Shown one piece after another: positions 41,748-49,833 of a DNA stretch of 64,000 nucleotides. Under the pieces are notes generated by a model. The model ran no database searches and was not told where the DNA came from. It saw only the letters and a list, made by a program, of their open reading frames with translations. The position numbers were made by a program, and so were the translations under genes. This DNA is from UBA1413 sp964552955 (GTDB lineage: Bacteria > Bacteroidota > Bacteroidia > Bacteroidales > Prolixibacteraceae), in assembly GCA_964552955.1 (NCBI GenBank), contig CAZKIU010000012.1:24060-88059 (forward strand), in the 5' to 3' direction. Position 1 is the stretch's first letter, and the number at the start of each line of letters is the position of its first letter.

Positions 41748-42647
41748 TTATTTAAGAATGGTGCTTTCCCTGAGCCAGGTCAGGAAGAGCTCCGGCCACT
41801 GGTCCACGGGCAGGTTTTTTTTCTTCATGCCGAAGCCATGGCCTCCACGTGCAAAAATATGCATTTCGCCAGCCACCCCGTTCTGTTTAAGGGCAGAATA
41901 AAACTCCACCGCATTGCGGGGGAGGACCCCCTTGTCGTCATCGGCAAGCACCAGGAAGGTAGGCGGGGTGTCACCCGTCACATGCAACTCATTGGAAAAT
42001 TGACGGATGAGTTCCGGTCCAGGATGCTCTCCCAGAAGGTTATGGCGTGATCCCTGATGGGTGAACTCCTCATTCATGGTGATCACCGGGTAGAGCAGGA
42101 GCATGAAATCAGGGCGGCAGCTCAGGCGTCCCACAGGATCGGCAGCAGCAGTATTACCCCTGTCGAAGCGGGTCCCCACCGTAGCCGCCAGGTGACCTCC
42201 AGCTGAAGAACCGGCGAGGCCGACCCGCGCCGGGTCGATCCCCCACTCTGTTGCATGATGACGCACCAGTCGCAGCGCCTGACGTACATCGCCCGAAGGA
42301 ATCGCCGAATGACCATAGGGCAGCCTGTACTTCAGTACAATACCAGCCACACCCCGCTCTGCCAGCCACCGCGCCAGGTCATAACCTTCATGGTCCATGG
42401 CTTCCATGGCATAACCACCACCCGGACAAATAACAAGGGCCACGCCGCTGTTATTCTCCTGCCGGGGCAGGAAAACATAGATCTCCGCCTCAGAGACATT
42501 CCGCACCCGTACACCGTCGAACTGCTCCTCCGGAAGGGTCATCCCGTTGCTGTCGGGAGCCCCCGCCGGCCATACCTTCAGGATGTGCTCCTGCGCTCCG
42601 CCCGTCCCGGCTATGACCATCATGACCATTACCAACAATTTTTTCAT
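41748..42647 (-). CDS. Secreted alpha/beta-hydrolase, acetyl(xylan) esterase-like
   Basis: A 299-residue protein with signal peptide MKKLLVMVMMVIAGTGGAQ. The serine-hydrolase fold shows ICPGGGYAMEAMDHEG (oxyanion loop), the nucleophile elbow GLAGSSAGGHLAA, Asp in LADDDKG and His in ARGGHGFG. It belongs to the BD-FAE/dienelactone-like carbohydrate esterase group that deacetylates xylan or acetylated oligosaccharides; the exact substrate is not shown. ATG at 42647 is used; the preceding gene stops only 4 bases earlier. Confidence 0.85.
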   Translation of the reverse strand: MKKLLVMVMMVIAGTGGAQEHILKVWPAGAPDSNGMTLPEEQFDGVRVRNVSEAEIYVFLPRQENNSGVALVICPGGGYAMEAMDHEGYDLARWLAERGVAGIVLKYRLPYGHSAIPSGDVRQALRLVRHHATEWGIDPARVGLAGSSAGGHLAATVGTRFDRGNTAAADPVGRLSCRPDFMLLLYPVITMNEEFTHQGSRHNLLGEHPGPELIRQFSNELHVTGDTPPTFLVLADDDKGVLPRNAVEFYSALKQNGVAGEMHIFARGGHGFGMKKKNLPVDQWPELFLTWLRESTILK

Positions 42648-42651
42648 AACC

Positions 42652-43188
42652 CTATTCTGATTTTGACCCAACGAAATAATCTTCTTTTCCGGCAAACAAA
42701 ACATTGAATGTGGTCAACGACCCATAGATCCGCGTGATGTATTGCTGAAGATTCACCTTCTCCTCGTCGGTGAGGAGAGCATGGGCGTTGATATTCTGCT
42801 CGAGCACCCGGAGCCGGTCACGCAGCATGACTATCTTGTGAAAAAAAGTCTCAATAGGAATCTCTTTGGGCGCCAGGGCGTTGTTTCCGGGTTTGAGGAT
42901 CATGGTTCCCCCCTTCCATTTATCACCCAACGGCACTGCCGCAGTCACCCCGTTGAACCTTTCCAGAAGCGAGGACAATACCGCCTCCACTTCGGCCAGG
43001 GTCAACATATTGCGGGGCCGGGTCTCCTCCTTGAGTTCCAGCAGGGTAAGATCGGGATTCCGCTTGGTGATTTCCACCCGGCCTCCTTTTTCAAAATAGA
43101 CCTCATAAGCCGCCAGGTTCACCCGCGATATGATACCCTGTCCATACCTGGGATGCTCCACCCTGCTGCCAACAGTCAACTCTTCCAT
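42652..43188 (-). CDS. Conserved Bacteroidales hypothetical protein
   Basis: A 178-residue cytoplasmic protein. The N-terminal 50 residues (VGSRVEHPRYGQGIISRV...YEVYFEKGGRVEI) form a CarD/UvrD-tail-like small beta barrel. The rest is a helical domain with strongly conserved-looking VPLGDKWKGGTMILKPGN and EIPIETFFHKIVMLRDRLRVLEQNIN. I recall the family as widespread in Bacteroidales but unassigned. First gene of the four-gene unit with esterase, NUDIX and pepP; its -7 element lies 27-34 bases upstream. Confidence 0.8.
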   Translation of the reverse strand: MEELTVGSRVEHPRYGQGIISRVNLAAYEVYFEKGGRVEITKRNPDLTLLELKEETRPRNMLTLAEVEAVLSSLLERFNGVTAAVPLGDKWKGGTMILKPGNNALAPKEIPIETFFHKIVMLRDRLRVLEQNINAHALLTDEEKVNLQQYITRIYGSLTTFNVLFAGKEDYFVGSKSE

Positions 43189-43214
43189 ATTCTTCCGTGT
43201 TTTGAGTAAAAACA

Positions 43215-43222
43215 CAAAGATA
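43215..43222 (-). promoter_or_regulatory. -7 element (TATCTTTG) of the four-gene unit
   Basis: Minus-strand TANNTTTG match with TTTG 18 bases upstream. It lies 27 bases before the conserved hypothetical gene's ATG. Confidence 0.6.
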
Positions 43223-43431
43223 AAAAGAGCCCCGGAAATTCAAAACGGAACCTCTCCGATCCTGGAATCACTTCCCGGAAGCCACAAGAATCCCCAGCCC
43301 AAGCGAATCTCCCCCTGATCAAGAAAAAACCTTACCCCAAGGAGCTTCACATAAGCCCATAAGGATTCTATCCTGAGGAACCTTCCACAGGTTAATCACA
43401 AAGCTCTCCAATGGATTTACTTACAGAGACT

Positions 43432-43470
43432 ATCCGGAATTAGGCTGGTTCGAATCGCGCTATTCCGGAT
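43432..43470. repeat. Perfect 9-bp inverted repeat downstream of the DUF134 gene
   Basis: ATCCGGAAT (43432-43440) pairs exactly with ATTCCGGAT (43462-43470) around a 21-base loop containing AGGCTGGTTC, a 10-mer repeated at 43483-43492 over the DUF134 stop. No T run follows, so it is not a standard terminator. Confidence 0.7.
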
Positions 43471-43481
43471 TCCCAGTTTTT

Positions 43482-43904
43482 TCAGGCTGGTTCAGTAATA
43501 AACTGCTCGTTGAGGGACTCGCTCTCTTTGGAACCGCAGGCCGGACAGATGGGGTTTTCGTCACCCTGGTGGTGGAAGCGCTGTTTGCAGTTGGTGCAGG
43601 CGTACCACTCTTCCTCGAAGGAGACCTTACCTCCGCGAACGACAATATCGCGGCCTTCGACGAAGGCGGATGCCACCTTACGCCGGGCTTCCTCATAAAT
43701 ACGGGTCAGCGTGGGGCGCGACACCTGCATCAGAACAGCAGCCTGCTCCTGATTGAGCATCTGGTAATCCAGAAGCCGGATGGTCTCGTACTCTTCGAGC
43801 AGAAGAAAAACCTGATTCGATTTTCTTCCACGTACACCGGTTACCGACATTCCTTTAATGGCTGGGGGCATCAGCATCTTGCGTTCTCTCTTTTTTCTAG
43901 GCAT
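43482..43904 (-). CDS. DUF134 helix-turn-helix protein with C-terminal zinc ribbon
   Basis: A 140-residue protein. The DUF134 region (MPRKKRERKMLMPPAIKGMSV, LEEYETIRLLDYQMLNQEQAAVLMQVSRPTLTRI) resembles a sigma-70 region 4 helix-turn-helix and is predicted to bind DNA. The tail has CTNCKQRF and CPACG, a four-Cys zinc ribbon. Targets are unknown. It follows aroC by 6 bases, so it is transcribed with slyD and aroC. Confidence 0.85.
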   Translation of the reverse strand: MPRKKRERKMLMPPAIKGMSVTGVRGRKSNQVFLLLEEYETIRLLDYQMLNQEQAAVLMQVSRPTLTRIYEEARRKVASAFVEGRDIVVRGGKVSFEEEWYACTNCKQRFHHQGDENPICPACGSKESESLNEQFITEPA

Positions 43905-43910
43905 CTTCAG

Positions 43911-44981
43911 TTAAATATAAAGGTTTTGCATTAAATAGTGGTCGGCCAGAACCAGGGCAGCCATCGCTTCTACGATGGGGACGGCCCTTGGCAGAACACA
44001 GGGGTCATGTCTTCCTTCAGGGTGTATGGTAACGGGTTGATAAGCAGTATTAACAGTGGACTGTTCCCTGAGCAGGGTGGCCACCGGTTTGAAAGCTACC
44101 CTGAAACAGATATCTTCTCCATTGGAGATGCCACCCTGTATTCCACCTGAATGGTTGGTGAGGGTGCGTACACCTTTTTCTCCGGGTATAAAAATGTCGT
44201 TATGTTCCGAGCCATATAGGCGGGTTCCTTCGAAGCCGGAGCCGTAATCGAAACCTTTGACCGCGTTAATACCCAGCATGGCGAACCCCATGTCGGCATG
44301 GAGCTTGTTGAAGACGGGTTCTCCCCATCCGGGGGGTACGCCGGTGATCACACCGGTGATCACGCCCCCAACGGTGTCGTGGTGACGTGCGGCCTCTTCT
44401 ATCAGGGCGATCATGCGGGCTGAACTCTCGGGATGGGGGCACCGCACCAGACTGCGATCAGTCAGTGACAGGTCCAGCTCTTTGTAGGAGTGCGGGACTT
44501 CCACCCCGTGGATCCGGGAGACATAGGCCTGCACCTGCACTCCTTGCTTTATGAGCACCAGCCGGGCAATGGCCCCTGCCACCACCCGGGCAATCGTCTC
44601 CCGCGCTGAAGAACGCCCTCCCCCCCGGTGATCACGGGTGCCGTATTTCTGCTGCCAGGTGTAGTCGGCATGGGAGGGACGGAAAACATCACGCAGCGCA
44701 TCATAATCACCCGACCGGTGGTCCTGGTTATACACCAGAAAACCAATAGGCGTCCCCAGGCTCTTCCCCTCAAAAATACCAGAGAGAAACTCTACCCGGT
44801 CCCCCTCCTTCCGCTGGGTGGTAAGGCTGGACTGGCCAGGACGGCGACGGTCCAGTTCGCCTTGTATATAATCAAGATCTATTTCCACTCCGGGAGGACA
44901 ACCGTCAATAACCCCTCCAATCGCCCGTCCGTGCGATTCTCCAAAAGAGGTTAACCTGAAGATCCTTCCGAAGGTATTCAT
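43911..44981 (-). CDS. aroC: Chorismate synthase
   Basis: A 356-residue FMN-dependent enzyme that turns 5-enolpyruvylshikimate-3-phosphate into chorismate, last step of the shikimate route. Family signatures are GESHG near the start, RRPGQSSLTTQRKE, DHRGGGRSSARETIARVVAG and GGIQGGISNG. Length fits the bacterial monofunctional form. It lies 26 bases after slyD and 6 before the DUF134 gene. No other aro gene is in the window. Confidence 0.97.
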   Translation of the reverse strand: MNTFGRIFRLTSFGESHGRAIGGVIDGCPPGVEIDLDYIQGELDRRRPGQSSLTTQRKEGDRVEFLSGIFEGKSLGTPIGFLVYNQDHRSGDYDALRDVFRPSHADYTWQQKYGTRDHRGGGRSSARETIARVVAGAIARLVLIKQGVQVQAYVSRIHGVEVPHSYKELDLSLTDRSLVRCPHPESSARMIALIEEAARHHDTVGGVITGVITGVPPGWGEPVFNKLHADMGFAMLGINAVKGFDYGSGFEGTRLYGSEHNDIFIPGEKGVRTLTNHSGGIQGGISNGEDICFRVAFKPVATLLREQSTVNTAYQPVTIHPEGRHDPCVLPRAVPIVEAMAALVLADHYLMQNLYI

Positions 44982-45007
44982 AATTGTCTGTTATTCAAAT
45001 GAATGAA

Positions 45008-45592
45008 TCAGCAACCGCAACCCGATCCGCAGCCGTCGCCGCAGCTATCACCCTCGTCACCGCAACAACCGGAACTACAGCCACCCGAGCTGCACCCGCC
45101 GCCGCACCCTCCTGAGAGGGTCTCCACAATCTCCTGGTCAGTGGCCGGTCTAACGTCCACAACCTGACCGCGGAAATAGAGATCTTCTCCCGCCAGCGGG
45201 TGGTTGAAATCCATCCTGACACTGTTATCAGCCACCTCCAGAACAATACCATTCAGGCGCTGACCATCACCACTCATCATGGGAATAGAATTCCCTACCT
45301 TGATGAACTCAGGATCAAACTGCCCATTCACGATAAAAATATCTTTTGGCAGATCTACCACAGCATCCTCATTGACCGCTCCATAAGCGTCGAGATGATT
45401 CAATGCTATCTCAAAACCATCTCCGCTCTTCAGGCCTGACAGCCCCTCCTCAAACTTGGGAAGCATCATGCCCGCCCCATACAGGAACTTTAACGGCCGG
45501 TCGGCGGTAGCCTGCTCTATCATTTCTCCTTCATGGTCATCGATCATAAGATCATAGGTGACCGTAACCATCATATTCTTCTGAATCTCCAT
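45008..45592 (-). CDS. slyD: FKBP-type peptidyl-prolyl isomerase SlyD
   Basis: A 194-residue cytoplasmic foldase. The FKBP half-domains (VTVTYDL, PLKFLYGAGMMLPKFEEGLSGL, DFNHPLAGEDLYFRGQVVDV) flank an IF chaperone insert. The final 35 residues are Gly/Cys-rich with nine cysteines (GGCGGGCSSGGCSSGCC, then CGDGCGSGCGC) in place of E. coli SlyD's His-rich metal tail. ATG at 45592 (MEIQKNMMVTV) is preferred over an open frame to 45727. First gene of slyD-aroC-DUF134. Confidence 0.93.
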   Translation of the reverse strand: MEIQKNMMVTVTYDLMIDDHEGEMIEQATADRPLKFLYGAGMMLPKFEEGLSGLKSGDGFEIALNHLDAYGAVNEDAVVDLPKDIFIVNGQFDPEFIKVGNSIPMMSGDGQRLNGIVLEVADNSVRMDFNHPLAGEDLYFRGQVVDVRPATDQEIVETLSGGCGGGCSSGGCSSGCCGDEGDSCGDGCGSGCGC

Positions 45593-45784
45593 TTTTAAAT
45601 TTTTAATTGTGCAAATTAAGTGCTTTTGTTTCTCAAAGTAAATCCCCGGGGCTGTCATTTTCATTGATAACAGAGATTTAACAAACGTTTGCAATAAAAG
45701 AATCCCATTTTCTCCCAATTGTAGCAATGAGAACCGTTTCAGGCTGTTTTCTCTACAATAAGAGTCTGTTTTTTATGACAAAAA

Positions 45785-46765
45785 TCAGGGTTTCCCTGAC
45801 CTGAATATTTTGAACGTCGGGTGATTTGATTTCGTTTGGAATCGGAGGATGGCCATACCCGAGGGCATCTGCGCCGAAGGGGTAACCCTGATCCGGGTTC
45901 CCTCAGGATGAAGTTCCACGGGCCAGCTTCGCCCGGTAGCATCGGTCAGGCTTACCTCCCCGACCAATTCCATGGGGCCATGGAGTTGGCTGATAAAAAA
46001 GGAAGTAGTAAAGGGATTGGGGTAGACCTCCGTCAGAACGCCACCGGAGAGGGTGGCAGCGGGAAGTGCCCTGTCGTTGATGTTATCCATGCAGAAATAG
46101 CCCGGGGTATTCATCCCATAGGAGCCCGTATCTGACGATTCCAGGGCGAAACGAAGCATGGCGACCTCTCCCAGCACATCGAGGGGAACCCAGGTCCACT
46201 CCTTCACCAGGTAATCCTTCCTGGGATCCTGGTCACGGTAGTCGGCCAGATAAAAGACGACAGTCCCGGTCGTGTCACCCCCCGTGCCGATACCTATGAT
46301 ATTGACCCGGAAATAGTCAGGATCATTGCCTGTGGCACCGCCGAACTTCTTAGCCCAGCTGTTGCCGTCACGCATCGTGAGATAGGCATAGGTGGAATTG
46401 GTAAGGTACATGCCCGAAAACCGGGTGGGTTGGGCAGGCGTAATCTTCACATTGCCGAAATCATAGGCCACGGCGAAATTGCCGGAGCCACCATATCCCC
46501 CCCCTGCTGCCGCACTGTATTGATTGGCGTATCCTGCTGTCGTGGTATCCTTATGATTGGAACAGGCAAAACCGCTCCAGCTTTTCCATTCGTTGTCATA
46601 ACTGTTGTGGAAGGTCATTCCCCCGCTGCGGAAATAACCGCTCCCGTCGGCACCGTTCCATACTCCCGAAGCCGGAAGTATGACATCTTCAAAATGAACA
46701 GGCGTCTGCGCTAAGACAGAAATCCCTGAAATCCACATCAACAAGAAAAGATAAAATTTTTGCAT
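45785..46765 (-). CDS. DUF4465 protein with T9SS sorting domain, cobamide-operon member
   Basis: A 326-residue exported protein (MQKFYLFLLMWISGISVLAQ signal). Residues about 22-240 are a DUF4465 jelly-roll-like domain (FEDVILPASGVWNGADGSGYF, GMYLTNSTYAYLTM, VVFYLADYRD). The last 80 residues are a type-A T9SS C-terminal domain: EVYPNPFTTSFF to FKIFRSGKP. Proteins of this kind are found beside btuB in Bacteroidota and are candidates for surface cobamide binding (compare BtuH); that role is inference. Last gene of the B12 operon, 48 bases after the propeller lipoprotein. Confidence 0.82.
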   Translation of the reverse strand: MQKFYLFLLMWISGISVLAQTPVHFEDVILPASGVWNGADGSGYFRSGGMTFHNSYDNEWKSWSGFACSNHKDTTTAGYANQYSAAAGGGYGGSGNFAVAYDFGNVKITPAQPTRFSGMYLTNSTYAYLTMRDGNSWAKKFGGATGNDPDYFRVNIIGIGTGGDTTGTVVFYLADYRDQDPRKDYLVKEWTWVPLDVLGEVAMLRFALESSDTGSYGMNTPGYFCMDNINDRALPAATLSGGVLTEVYPNPFTTSFFISQLHGPMELVGEVSLTDATGRSWPVELHPEGTRIRVTPSAQMPSGMAILRFQTKSNHPTFKIFRSGKP

Positions 46766-46813
46766 AACTATATTTATTATAAATTAATATATAATCTCAA
46801 TTAAACTTTTTTC

Positions 46814-47881
46814 CTACCTGAAGAGGAAGTCCCCCGGGTTGATGCCCACCCTGAAGCTGTCGGTGAGCAGTCCCCCTGGTGAAAAGCGGTAGACCATTCC
46901 ATTCTGGGCATAATCGATGGCATCGGCCAGGTAGATCTCGCCTGAGCGGGGGTCTATGCCTGCGCTGTAAAAAGTGCGCTGGCCCGAGCGGATCAGGGGT
47001 TCCGGGGGAAACTTCCGGTCGAGGATGCTCATTTTGTAGAGGTCACCGGAAAGGATGTAAAGGGAGTCGCCTGCCTGAGAGAGGTGGAGGTCGCCAGGTT
47101 TGTCGCTGCTGCCCTTCCAGCGGAAGATCTGCTCCACGGTGCGGGTCACCGGGTCGATCCGGACCAGGGCCGGCTCTTCAGCCGGTTCCTCCTGGCGGGC
47201 ATAGCTCCCCCCTGTGATCACCCATAAACGGGAGCGGGCATCGGCGACGATTGCTCCCGGCTGGGCCGGCACGGTCACTGAATCCACCACCATGGCACTC
47301 ACGCCATCGAGGAGCATCACCTTATTATCACGGGCCCAGCAGGTGACAAATATCTCATCGCCCACCCGGGCAAACTGCTCCGTAGGATGACCGGCTCCCC
47401 CGGGATAGCCCCCGGGAAGGGGGATAAAACCCCGCTTGTGAAACGTCAGAGGATTAAAAACGGTTATTCCCCCAGCATATAAATCACTGATCCATGCGGT
47501 AGTATCGTTGATCAATTGAATATAGCGTGGTGAGGTGAGCCCCGTCACAGCTCCTTTGAATTGCAGCGTCACCGGATCCAGGGCGACCACCTTCCCTGAA
47601 TTGTTGACCACGATGAAGAGTGATCGGCCGTCGCTATACAACGACTGGGGCACATCGCCCAGAGGAGCATGATTCCGGGCAAAAAAGAGCTGATTGTAAA
47701 CCTCGCCGCGCTCCCGGTCATAGAAGGAAAGGGAACCGTTGCCATACATGAAATTACCCTCACAGGCGATGTAAACGCCATTCTTCCCTTCCAGGGAACG
47801 GTAGACCACCTCTACGGGAAGCTCCTCGCAACCCCATAGGAGCAACAGAAGCCCCACCAGCAGCATCCAGGTGTTTCTCAT
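46814..47881 (-). CDS. BtuG-like YncE-type beta-propeller lipoprotein
   Basis: A 355-residue lipoprotein (MRNTWMLLVGLLLLLWGC lipobox). The body consists of DUF5074/YncE-like blades (GVYIACEGNFMYGNGSLSFYD, DVPQSLYSDGRSLFIVVNNSGKVVALDP, ITVFNPLTFHKRGFIPLPG). Bacteroides BtuG is a surface propeller lipoprotein that binds vitamin B12 and hands it to BtuB; this protein has the same architecture and sits directly behind btuB, overlapping it by 4 bases (ATGA). I assign the role by analogy; binding residues cannot be compared here. Confidence 0.85.
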   Translation of the reverse strand: MRNTWMLLVGLLLLLWGCEELPVEVVYRSLEGKNGVYIACEGNFMYGNGSLSFYDRERGEVYNQLFFARNHAPLGDVPQSLYSDGRSLFIVVNNSGKVVALDPVTLQFKGAVTGLTSPRYIQLINDTTAWISDLYAGGITVFNPLTFHKRGFIPLPGGYPGGAGHPTEQFARVGDEIFVTCWARDNKVMLLDGVSAMVVDSVTVPAQPGAIVADARSRLWVITGGSYARQEEPAEEPALVRIDPVTRTVEQIFRWKGSSDKPGDLHLSQAGDSLYILSGDLYKMSILDRKFPPEPLIRSGQRTFYSAGIDPRSGEIYLADAIDYAQNGMVYRFSPGGLLTDSFRVGINPGDFLFR

Positions 47882-49833
47882 GGCTGAAGGGCTGCTGAAA
47901 GGGTAAGGGAATAGTGGCGTCCTGGCATGGGCCGCCATAGCACCTGCTGATAGTTGGCATCCAACAGGTTTTCAACTTTTGCTTTCACTCCGATATCAAG
48001 ATGTCTTGTATTAAAATGTTTTATAAGAGACAGGTCCATCAGCCAGAAAGGATTCAGCCTGCTCTCGAAGTAGCTCCATTCATTGGAAGAGCTGGTATAC
48101 CTGCGGCCGGTATAGCCCAGGTCGGCCAGGAGGGACCATTTATCGCTGGAGGCCATGGCATGGAGATGGCCTGAATGAAGGGGAATATAAATCAGTTGTT
48201 TTCCCCGGGAGCGGTCGGCGGTGCTGACCCCATTCCGGTTGGTGGTGTGGGTGAGGGCATAATTCCCTGAAATAGTGAAGGTATAGTTCCTGTGTTTGAA
48301 GGTGGAATTAAAGTCATATTCCAGACCACGTGAGAGCACATCCCTGAGGTTGTCGGCTTCCCAGTACCATGCACCATTGGCCGCCGGCTGCCAGATGATC
48401 CAGTCGTTGATTCCGGAAAGGTAAAACGACAGTTCATGCCGCCAGTTCCAGCGTTGCCCCTGGCAGGCAGAAGCCCAGGAGATCTCGCCCGTGACCCCTT
48501 TTTCGGGCAGGAGGCCGGGATTTCCACCCGGAATCCAATAGAGGTCGTTCATGGAGGGTTTGTGGTAGTTGCCGGTGAAGTTGGCTTTGAGCCACGCCTG
48601 GCGGTGCCGGCTCACCTTCCATTCGGCCCCCGCCGCAGGAATCAGAACCCTCCACTGGCCATCCCAGGTCTCGGTGCGGTTGAGCAGGAAAAAAGCACTC
48701 CGCGAAGAGGGCCGGTAGGTGAAATGGAGCAACAGGCCTCCCTCGTTTCTCCTTTGGTCGTACCCTTCATCACGGGCCTGATTGGAGGCCTTTACCTGGT
48801 GAGTGACGGCTTCCAGACTACCGGCAAAAGAGAGCCGGGAGGTTAATTCTTTATTGATTTTCAGCATATTGTGCCAACTCAGCTCCCGATTCAGGGCATC
48901 ATCGGTCACCCATCCGGCAGTGATGACTTTCCTGAAATAGGACATTCTGGAACGATTGAGCCCGCTGCTGAAACTCAGGGAAAGGCCCGGAGCGTATTTC
49001 TTTACCTCCAGTTGCACTCTCCACTGGTGGTCTTTCTGGAACTCCTCGCGTTCTCCGCCCTCATAGGACATCAATTGGGGCAGGTTGCGTTCCCCCTGCT
49101 GGAACCATCCCCTGAGGGCGGCTGTCACCTCCCCGGGTGTCCGGAGGTAAAACTCCTGCATCACCCCATTTCTGTGGTAATCACCGTGGTCGAGGGTATC
49201 TCTTCTGAAGGGGATGATGCCCACATTGTAAAAGGGAAAGTTATTACGGGAGGCATCATGGTATATCCTGGTCACCGACTGCCACCGGGGGGTTCCCCCT
49301 CTGACCGCCCCCATCAGCCGCCATGCGCCGAAGGAGCCGTTTTCGGCAATGGCGGTCACCCTCTCTCTGCCGTCCCACGAAGGCTTGTTCTCAAGATGGA
49401 TGGCCCCACCCAGAGCTCCCGACCCGGTACTCAGAGAACTGCCCCCATGCAGAAGGGTCACTTCATCGACAAAGAAAACAGGCAGCAGCGAGAGGTCCGC
49501 CATGCCGGCCATGGGTGAGTTGAGGTTCATCCCGTTCCAGAGCAACTGGGTGTGGGAGGCCGAGGTCCCCCGGAAGCTGGCCGTAGCCTGGGAACCACGG
49601 CCATAACTCTTGATGAAGACAGGGGTATGCTGAGTCAGGAGGTCGGCCAGAGAAGTCGTTAGTTGTGCGGCCATGGCCATACTGTCGGGGCGTGATACCT
49701 TCATCCCGCTTTCCGCCGCCCGCCGACGACCAAAAACCTCCACTTCACCGATTTGGAGCGTGTCGCTGACCGTCTGGGCCTGGAGATACAAGGAGAGAAA
49801 AAGCTGACACCACAGCAAAATCCCGCGCTTCAT
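47878..49833 (-). CDS. btuB: TonB-dependent outer-membrane cobamide receptor BtuB
   Basis: A 651-residue outer-membrane receptor. Signal peptide MKRGILLWCQLFLSLYLQAQ, a TonB-box-like TLQIGEVEVFG, a plug domain (about 45-165: VFIKSYGRGSQATASFRGTSASHTQLLWNGMNLNSPM, TLLHGGSSLSTGSGALGGAIHL), then a beta barrel. There is no N-terminal carboxypeptidase-like domain, so it is not of the SusC kind. The upstream cobalamin riboswitch and neighbouring BtuG-like gene identify the substrate as a cobamide. ATGA overlaps on both sides couple it to its neighbours. Confidence 0.92.
   Translation of the reverse strand: MKRGILLWCQLFLSLYLQAQTVSDTLQIGEVEVFGRRRAAESGMKVSRPDSMAMAAQLTTSLADLLTQHTPVFIKSYGRGSQATASFRGTSASHTQLLWNGMNLNSPMAGMADLSLLPVFFVDEVTLLHGGSSLSTGSGALGGAIHLENKPSWDGRERVTAIAENGSFGAWRLMGAVRGGTPRWQSVTRIYHDASRNNFPFYNVGIIPFRRDTLDHGDYHRNGVMQEFYLRTPGEVTAALRGWFQQGERNLPQLMSYEGGEREEFQKDHQWRVQLEVKKYAPGLSLSFSSGLNRSRMSYFRKVITAGWVTDDALNRELSWHNMLKINKELTSRLSFAGSLEAVTHQVKASNQARDEGYDQRRNEGGLLLHFTYRPSSRSAFFLLNRTETWDGQWRVLIPAAGAEWKVSRHRQAWLKANFTGNYHKPSMNDLYWIPGGNPGLLPEKGVTGEISWASACQGQRWNWRHELSFYLSGINDWIIWQPAANGAWYWEADNLRDVLSRGLEYDFNSTFKHRNYTFTISGNYALTHTTNRNGVSTADRSRGKQLIYIPLHSGHLHAMASSDKWSLLADLGYTGRRYTSSSNEWSYFESRLNPFWLMDLSLIKHFNTRHLDIGVKAKVENLLDANYQQVLWRPMPGRHYSLTLSAALQP

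Noticed and set aside
43442..43460. GGTTCGAATC, resembling a tRNA T-loop
   Set aside because: No acceptor stem, D-arm or anticodon arm can be built around it.
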